20,352 nt of DNA. Source: Sphingobacterium sp. UBA6711 (GTDB taxonomy: Bacteria; Bacteroidota; Bacteroidia; Sphingobacteriales; Sphingobacteriaceae). The translations under genes and the position numbers were made by a program. The stretch is from the NCBI GenBank assembly GCA_002454415.1, contig DKIT01000006.1, forward strand, positions 30,008-50,359. The letters run 5' to 3'. This document shows positions 16,344 to 20,352 of this stretch, one piece after another. The notes beneath the pieces are model-generated. The model saw only the letters and a program-made list of their open reading frames with translations. It was not told the DNA's origin and ran no database searches. Each line of letters begins with the position of its first letter. The first letter of the stretch is position 1.

Positions 16344-16374
16344 AAAAAAATAGCCATCTTATACAAGATGGCTA
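16344..16374 (-). terminator. recA terminator
   Basis: A 10-bp stem, TAGCCATCTT (16351-16360) with AAGATGGCTA (16365-16374), has a 4-base loop and is followed on the - strand by seven T (A16344-A16350 on +). It lies 27 bases after the recA stop and separates recA from the EEP gene. Confidence 0.92.
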
Positions 16375-16401
16375 CCTACATTATACTAATTTTTACAGGA
16401 A

Positions 16402-17427
16402 CTAGTCTTCATTTTCCTCCATGCTAAGCATTGGATCTTCTCCTGTTACTTCAGCACGGATTTTAGCCTCAAGTTCATCCATTAAATCTGGATTGTCGAA
16501 TAATAAGGCTTTAACGGCATCTCTACCTTGTCCTAATTTCGTTTCGCCATAGCTAAACCAAGAACCAGCTTTTTTGACGATGCCATATTCAACACCTAAA
16601 TCGATGATTTCGCCTACTTTAGAAATACCTTCACCGAATATAATATCAAATTCTGCGATACGGAATGGAGGCGCTACTTTATTTTTTACAATTTTCACTT
16701 TGACGCGGTTACCCGATACTTCGTCAGAGTCTTTGATTTGTGATGTACGGCGGATATCTAAACGTACGGAAGCATAGAATTTTAATGCATTACCACCGGT
16801 TGTTGTTTCTGGGTTACCGAACATCACACCAATTTTTTCGCGCAATTGGTTGATGAAAATACAACAGCAGTTTGTTTTTGCAATCGTACCTGTTAATTTA
16901 CGCAAAGCCTGAGACATCAAACGAGCCTGAAGACCCATTTTAGAATCCCCCATTTCGCCTTCGATTTCACCTTTTGGTACTAAGGCTGCAACAGAGTCAA
17001 TAACGATAACGTCGATTGCACCTGAACGGATAAGATTATCTGCAATTTCTAGGCCCTGCTCGCCATTATCTGGTTGAGAAATCAATAAGTTTTCGACATC
17101 CACACCTAACTTTTGAGCGTAATATTTATCAAAAGCATGTTCAGCATCAATGATCGCAGCAATACCACCTTTTTTTTGTGCTTCTGCAACAATATGTGTT
17201 GCTAAAGTAGTTTTACCTGAAGATTCAGGACCATAGATTTCAATAATACGGCCTTTTGGCACACCGCCAATTCCTAAAGCAATATCCAAACCTAAAGATC
17301 CTGTGGAAATCGCCTCGATTGGCTCAACAGCAGTATCTCCTAACTTCATAATTGAACCTTTTCCAAAGTTCTTTTCCAATTTATCTAACGTCAGCTGTAA
17401 AGCTTTTAGTTTATCTGTGTTGCTCAT
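16402..17427 (-). CDS. recA: Recombinase RecA
   Basis: The protein has 341 residues and is the DNA-dependent ATPase that forms the strand-exchange filament and triggers LexA-type cleavage where present. The Walker A motif GPESSGKTT is at 66-74 with K72, the catalytic E96 is in DAEHAF, and the Walker B motif VIVIDS ends at D144. DNA-binding loop L1 is around EGEMGDSKMGLQAR, and loop L2 is around FGNPETTTGGNALKF. The C-terminus is acidic (SMEENED), as usual. It is complete, with no intein or frameshift. The ATG at 17425-17427 is preceded by a good consensus promoter, so it can be transcribed independently of nth, 68 bases upstream on the same strand. Confidence 0.99.
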   Translation of the reverse strand: MSNTDKLKALQLTLDKLEKNFGKGSIMKLGDTAVEPIEAISTGSLGLDIALGIGGVPKGRIIEIYGPESSGKTTLATHIVAEAQKKGGIAAIIDAEHAFDKYYAQKLGVDVENLLISQPDNGEQGLEIADNLIRSGAIDVIVIDSVAALVPKGEIEGEMGDSKMGLQARLMSQALRKLTGTIAKTNCCCIFINQLREKIGVMFGNPETTTGGNALKFYASVRLDIRRTSQIKDSDEVSGNRVKVKIVKNKVAPPFRIAEFDIIFGEGISKVGEIIDLGVEYGIVKKAGSWFSYGETKLGQGRDAVKALLFDNPDLMDELEAKIRAEVTGEDPMLSMEENED

Positions 17428-17446
17428 ATTTTTAGTATATATTTCT

Positions 17447-17476
17447 CAAAATTAAAAATAAAAAATCATAAACCAA
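17447..17476 (-). promoter_or_regulatory. recA promoter, Bacteroidota sigma-ABfr type
   Basis: On the - strand TTG (17474-17476) is followed by exactly 19 bases and then TAATTTTG (17447-17454), an exact fit to TTG-N19-TAnnTTTG. Transcription would start about 12-15 bases before the recA ATG. I see no inverted repeat resembling an SOS operator over or beside it. Confidence 0.7.
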
Positions 17477-17495
17477 GTATTCTTCACTAAAAAAA

Positions 17496-18173
17496 TTAGT
17501 TTTTTATTTCATGGATCTCTGAAACACTTTTTATATGGTGATTTTTCTCGAAGTATTTGCACATATAGGTGATGGGGCATTTCTCACAAAGGGGTTTTCG
17601 GGCCAGGCATATATAACGCCCGTGTAAGATAAGCCAGTGATGGGCAATGGCAATGGTATCCTTGGGCAGATTTTTTACCAGTTGTTTTTCCACCGCCAAT
17701 GGTGTCGTTGCACGATAGGTTAGCCCAAGACGGTTTGCAACCCGAAAAACATGTGTATCTACAGCCATTGCAGGATTATGATAAACTACAGAAGAGATCA
17801 CATTGGCAGTTTTTCTGCCTACACCGGGAAGTTTCACAAGCTCCTCAATTTTTTCGGGTACAATGTTGTCAAATTTTTCTATCAGCATCTGGGCCATTCC
17901 AACAAGGTGTTTGGCCTTGTTATTCGGATAGCTTACGGACCGTATATAGCTAAAGACCTCGTCCACGCTGGAAGCGGCCAAAGTAGGTGCATCCGGGTAG
18001 CGCGCAAACAATTTGGGCGTGACCTGGTTGATCCTTTTATCGGTGCATTGGGCCGATAAAATAACAGCGACCAGTAATTCAAACGGATTACTATAGTTGA
18101 GTTCTGTCTGTGCGTCAGGACTATTTTTGGAGAAATAGTCTACAAAAGCTTTGTATCGTTCTTGTTTTAACAT
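17496..18173 (-). CDS. nth: Endonuclease III, DNA base-excision glycosylase/AP lyase
   Basis: From the ATG at 18171-18173 the product has 225 residues, close to the usual Nth length. Nth removes oxidised pyrimidines from DNA and cleaves the abasic site. The helix-hairpin-helix LPGVGRKTAN contains the catalytic Lys. The Asp of AVDTHVFRVANR is the second catalytic residue, and SAQCTDKR is the early conserved block. A [4Fe-4S] loop of four cysteines (C-x6-C-x2-C-x5-C, from YICLARKPLCEKCP to MC) closes the domain. The frame extends upstream to an ATG at 18198-18200 (nine more residues, MEILGSFEP). I prefer the inner start because MLKQERY resembles the family N-terminus and TAGTTTTG, a -7 motif, lies five bases upstream of it. 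The gene lies 68 bases upstream of recA on the same strand. Confidence 0.95.
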   Translation of the reverse strand: MLKQERYKAFVDYFSKNSPDAQTELNYSNPFELLVAVILSAQCTDKRINQVTPKLFARYPDAPTLAASSVDEVFSYIRSVSYPNNKAKHLVGMAQMLIEKFDNIVPEKIEELVKLPGVGRKTANVISSVVYHNPAMAVDTHVFRVANRLGLTYRATTPLAVEKQLVKNLPKDTIAIAHHWLILHGRYICLARKPLCEKCPITYMCKYFEKNHHIKSVSEIHEIKN

Positions 18174-18223
18174 TGGTTCAAAACTACCCAAAATTTCCAT
18201 CAAAAAAGAAATTTTGAGGTACA

Positions 18224-18337
18224 GTGAAAAGAGTTGCTTTCCGTAACCGCGACAATTTAAATGGAGCGATGAAAGATGTCAATAGCCGGTACATCGTGAA
18301 TAATGGGATTTTATATCGCAAAGCGCATGACAAGTGA
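18224..18337 (+). CDS. Possible small gene, 37 residues, unknown
   Basis: This short frame lies in the 200-base space upstream of nth, on the opposite strand. It starts with GTG at 18224, four bases after GAGG (18216-18219), and ends with TGA at 18335-18337. An in-frame TGA at 18215 prevents a longer form. The product begins VKRVAFRNRDNLNGAMKDVN, is basic and soluble, and has no signal or membrane segment. The composition looks protein-like, but a 37-codon frame can arise by chance, and I recognise no family. No promoter motif or terminator of its own is visible. It may also be the remnant of a longer gene. Confidence 0.3.
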   Translation: MKRVAFRNRDNLNGAMKDVNSRYIVNNGILYRKAHDK

Positions 18338-18380
18338 TAACCATTTCAGGTTCCAGTTGAGTAGGGGGTAAGTTAGTCTT

Positions 18381-18413
18381 AAAAAATAAGGCCTAATCGC
18401 TAGACTAGGCCTT
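18381..18413 (-). terminator. Terminator overlapping the stop codon of the small gene
   Basis: AAGGCCTA (18388-18395) pairs with TAGGCCTT (18406-18413) around a 10-base loop. On the - strand it is followed by ATTTTTT (18381-18387). The last sense codon and the TAG stop of the 65-residue gene lie in the first arm and loop edge of the hairpin. Confidence 0.75.
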
Positions 18414-18602
18414 TCTTTTTTCCATTTGTTTGGAATATGCTAAGATATTCTCAATACTTCTTTTGCTTGGATTAAGCAACATTTTTGGTAATTGAAGTTT
18501 CAATTCATTTTCTATGTCCTCGTCTGTCATTACCTTCTCGTTTTGGGTTAGCAAATTTTGAACTTCATTTTCTGATTGGGTAAAGTTTTCTACCATAAGC
18601 AT
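18405..18602 (-). CDS. Small acidic hypothetical protein
   Basis: The protein has 65 residues (63 if the second ATG, at 18594-18596, is used). There is no signal peptide or transmembrane segment. It is rich in Glu, Asn, Gln and Leu, with an acidic middle (TDEDIENELKL) and a basic end (QMEKRKA), and is predicted largely helical. I recognise no family. It lies 74 bases downstream of the S8 protease on the same strand, with no terminator visible between, so it may be the second gene of that transcript. Its stop codon lies inside its own terminator hairpin. AGGA just upstream of the first ATG may serve as a ribosome site. The tight terminator and tandem ATG support its being real. Confidence 0.65.
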   Translation of the reverse strand: MLMVENFTQSENEVQNLLTQNEKVMTDEDIENELKLQLPKMLLNPSKRSIENILAYSKQMEKRKA

Positions 18603-18676
18603 CCTGTGTTTTGTCTCTGTAAGTTAATTAATTAAACGGACAAAAGATAGTTTTGGTATAAAAAACGAGAAAATAT

Positions 18677-20302
18677 TTATTTTTTCTTTTTGTTGGTATA
18701 TTCTTCAGCTTTTATGATGGCATTATACGCATTGACAATTCCCCCGGTGACCGAAATGTCTGCTAGCCGTACAGGTTTTGTGCTGTCTTCCCCGACTTTT
18801 ACCTTTACGAGCTGATCCGGTTTTTCCACTGATTCCAGAATAATCTGTTTGGTTTCAACAGCGCTCAAATTTGGATAATAAGAGCGGATCATTGCGGCTA
18901 AACCGGCAACAACTGGTGCAGCCATACTGGTGCCTTGTTCTTCTTTGTACTTAGAATCTGGTACTGTGGAGTTGATATGGACACCAGGAGCGAAAACATC
19001 CACCGTTTTTTTGCCATAATTGGAAAAATCGGCCAGCAGCTCATTGTCCAGATGAAGGCCCGTTGCGCCTACGGTGATCCAGGCCTGAGCAACCCCAGTC
19101 GTATCACCTTTTGCGTCCGTATAATATTTCATCGGAAAATTAGGCTCTATATCGTTATCTTCACTGTCATTTCCTGCAGCATGGATCATTAATACATCTT
19201 TTGATTCCGCATATTTGATCGCATCATCTACCGTTTGTTTGTTATAGGCATACCCTTTTCCAAAGCTCATGTTAAGCACTTTGGCTCCGTTGTCAGTGGC
19301 ATAACGAATTGCATTTGCCACATCTTTATCGCGCTCGTCACCATCAGGGACGAGTCTAACGGTGAGTATCTTCACATTGTCTGCTACACCATTGATACCT
19401 ATATTATTATTGCGTTTTGCACCTATGATTCCGGCTACATGGCTGCCATGCAAAGCATCTGGACCCTTTACATCGGCATTGCCATAGTGTCGTTCTGAAG
19501 CATCCTCGTAGTTGTCTCCAACGATAGGACGCGAGTCGTAGTCTTTATTTAAATGATAATCAACTTGGTTGTTGAAATATTTTGCACCTTCTGTGATGTC
19601 TTCAAAGAATTTAGCAAAACCATTATTTTGTATTTCTTCTTTTGCATAACCAAGCGCAATGCGTTGTGTATTTGATGTCGCTTTAAACTTTTCGATATCA
19701 TCCAGTGTAATATCCTCGGGCTTTTTGCCAATCTCACGGACGACAGCGTCGATATTGCGCTTGAGTGCATCGTAAGAAAATTGGCCCATCCGAGCTTCTT
19801 CCAGTTTGTTTTTATATTCAACCACCATCTTTTGATAGCTAGTGAAAGTTTTTTGAGTTGTCTCATTGAGCTCTGTACCGGCGGTAATGTTTGCAAACTT
19901 TTTGTCCAATATCCGAAGCTGTCGTGTCAATTCCAGGTTGTCGAACTGCACATTTTTTCCATCAGCGTTTCCAATAAAGTTCCAGCCGTATTTATCATTG
20001 ATATAGCCATTACCATCGTTATCTATACCATTTGCAAGACTATCTTTCGCATTGATCCAGACGACGTCTTTGAGATCCTCGTGATAGACATCAACGCCGC
20101 CATCCAGTACCCCCACAATGACAGGGGTAGATTTTCGGCCTTTCAATAAGGTTTTATATGTTTTTTCGGTGCTGATGCCCATTACTCCATCCGTTTTATA
20201 ATCCAAGTTAAACCAGTTTGCTGGAATGGTATCGGATTGCCCGAAAGAGATGAGCGGCAATGAGCCCAAAGCGATTAGATATAATGATTTCTTTAAATTC
20301 AT
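18677..20302 (-). CDS. Secreted subtilisin-like (S8 family) serine protease
   Basis: The ATG at 20300-20302 gives 541 residues with a clean Sec signal peptide (MNLKKSLYLIALGSLPLISFGQ). A GTG six codons earlier is in frame but gives a worse signal. The catalytic triad is complete: D67 (VLDGGVD), H285 (HGSHVAG) and S459 (GTSMAAP), with the oxyanion Asn at N378 (AAGND). Between D67 and H285 there are about 218 residues, against roughly 30 in subtilisin. This insertion carries a Ca-binding-like NGIDNDGNGYIND stretch and a charged helical part (about 120-245). The C-terminus ends in KKKK soon after the catalytic domain, with no type IX sorting domain, so it is probably periplasmic or outer-membrane associated rather than T9SS-secreted. 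The substrate is unknown. Confidence 0.94.
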   Translation of the reverse strand: MNLKKSLYLIALGSLPLISFGQSDTIPANWFNLDYKTDGVMGISTEKTYKTLLKGRKSTPVIVGVLDGGVDVYHEDLKDVVWINAKDSLANGIDNDGNGYINDKYGWNFIGNADGKNVQFDNLELTRQLRILDKKFANITAGTELNETTQKTFTSYQKMVVEYKNKLEEARMGQFSYDALKRNIDAVVREIGKKPEDITLDDIEKFKATSNTQRIALGYAKEEIQNNGFAKFFEDITEGAKYFNNQVDYHLNKDYDSRPIVGDNYEDASERHYGNADVKGPDALHGSHVAGIIGAKRNNNIGINGVADNVKILTVRLVPDGDERDKDVANAIRYATDNGAKVLNMSFGKGYAYNKQTVDDAIKYAESKDVLMIHAAGNDSEDNDIEPNFPMKYYTDAKGDTTGVAQAWITVGATGLHLDNELLADFSNYGKKTVDVFAPGVHINSTVPDSKYKEEQGTSMAAPVVAGLAAMIRSYYPNLSAVETKQIILESVEKPDQLVKVKVGEDSTKPVRLADISVTGGIVNAYNAIIKAEEYTNKKKK

Positions 20303-20352
20303 ATGTAAATAGTTATTCACTTGTGTTTATTTTAAATTGTGTTCATGAGCTC

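Noticed and set aside
19549..19896. 115-codon - strand frame inside the protease gene
   Set aside because: It lies wholly within the S8 protease in another frame, with composition typical of an out-of-frame translation. The protease frame is supported by its motifs.
1..20352. Defence system, secondary-metabolite cluster, mobile element or CRISPR array
   Set aside because: All substantial genes are housekeeping, respiratory, repair or envelope genes of uniform character. No transposase, integrase, direct repeats, spacer arrays or toxin-antitoxin pairs were seen.

Overview
The window is ordinary, compact chromosomal DNA from a Bacteroidota bacterium, most likely family Sphingobacteriaceae and probably Sphingobacterium or a close relative. 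The evidence is low-to-moderate GC, Bacteroidota-style promoter motifs (TTG-N19-TAnnTTTG before recA), a two-haem five-helix SdhC in a sdhCAB operon, NtrY-like kinase architecture, and the family flavour of RecA, PruA and the outer-membrane proteins. Placement to genus is by recollection of protein flavour, not by a search. No gene-free stretch exceeds 300 bases, and I see no rRNA, tRNA, CRISPR array, insertion sequence, phage gene or integration site.

Layout. Bases 1-260 hold the 3' end of a GDP-mannose 4,6-dehydratase gene (gmd). It is followed on the + strand by a membrane-anchored coiled-coil protein of unknown function (359-1285), ended by a perfect 22-bp hairpin. From 1491 to 9645 everything is on the - strand. 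In transcription order this is a small outer-membrane beta-barrel protein, then sdhC-sdhA-sdhB (succinate:menaquinone oxidoreductase), then a 1251-residue multi-TM NtrY-like histidine kinase whose start lies about 25 bases past the sdh terminator. From 9733 to 14170 the + strand holds a three-gene operon (small CsbD-like protein, csaA-type tRNA-binding protein, tadA), sodA (Mn-type superoxide dismutase), an msrA lipoprotein gene interrupted by an in-frame TAA, and pruA. From 14233 to 20302 the genes are again on the - strand. In transcription order they are a secreted subtilisin-like protease with a small downstream gene, nth then recA, and a secreted endonuclease/exonuclease/phosphatase-fold protein with a Tat-type metallophosphoesterase. 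Seven intrinsic terminators separate these units.

Function. The region is a mixture of housekeeping functions: central respiration (Sdh), proline/glutamate catabolism (PruA), oxidative-stress defence (SodA, MsrA), DNA repair (Nth, RecA), tRNA modification and handling (TadA, CsaA), and envelope or secreted proteins. I found no convincing new multi-gene system. The points most worth a second look are the nonsense codon in msrA, the apparent loss of the ATG start of the large kinase by a one-base insertion beside the sdh terminator, a 21-base palindrome upstream of the sdh promoter, a possible unlisted small gene at 18224-18337, and a protease with an insertion of about 200 residues between its catalytic Asp and His.
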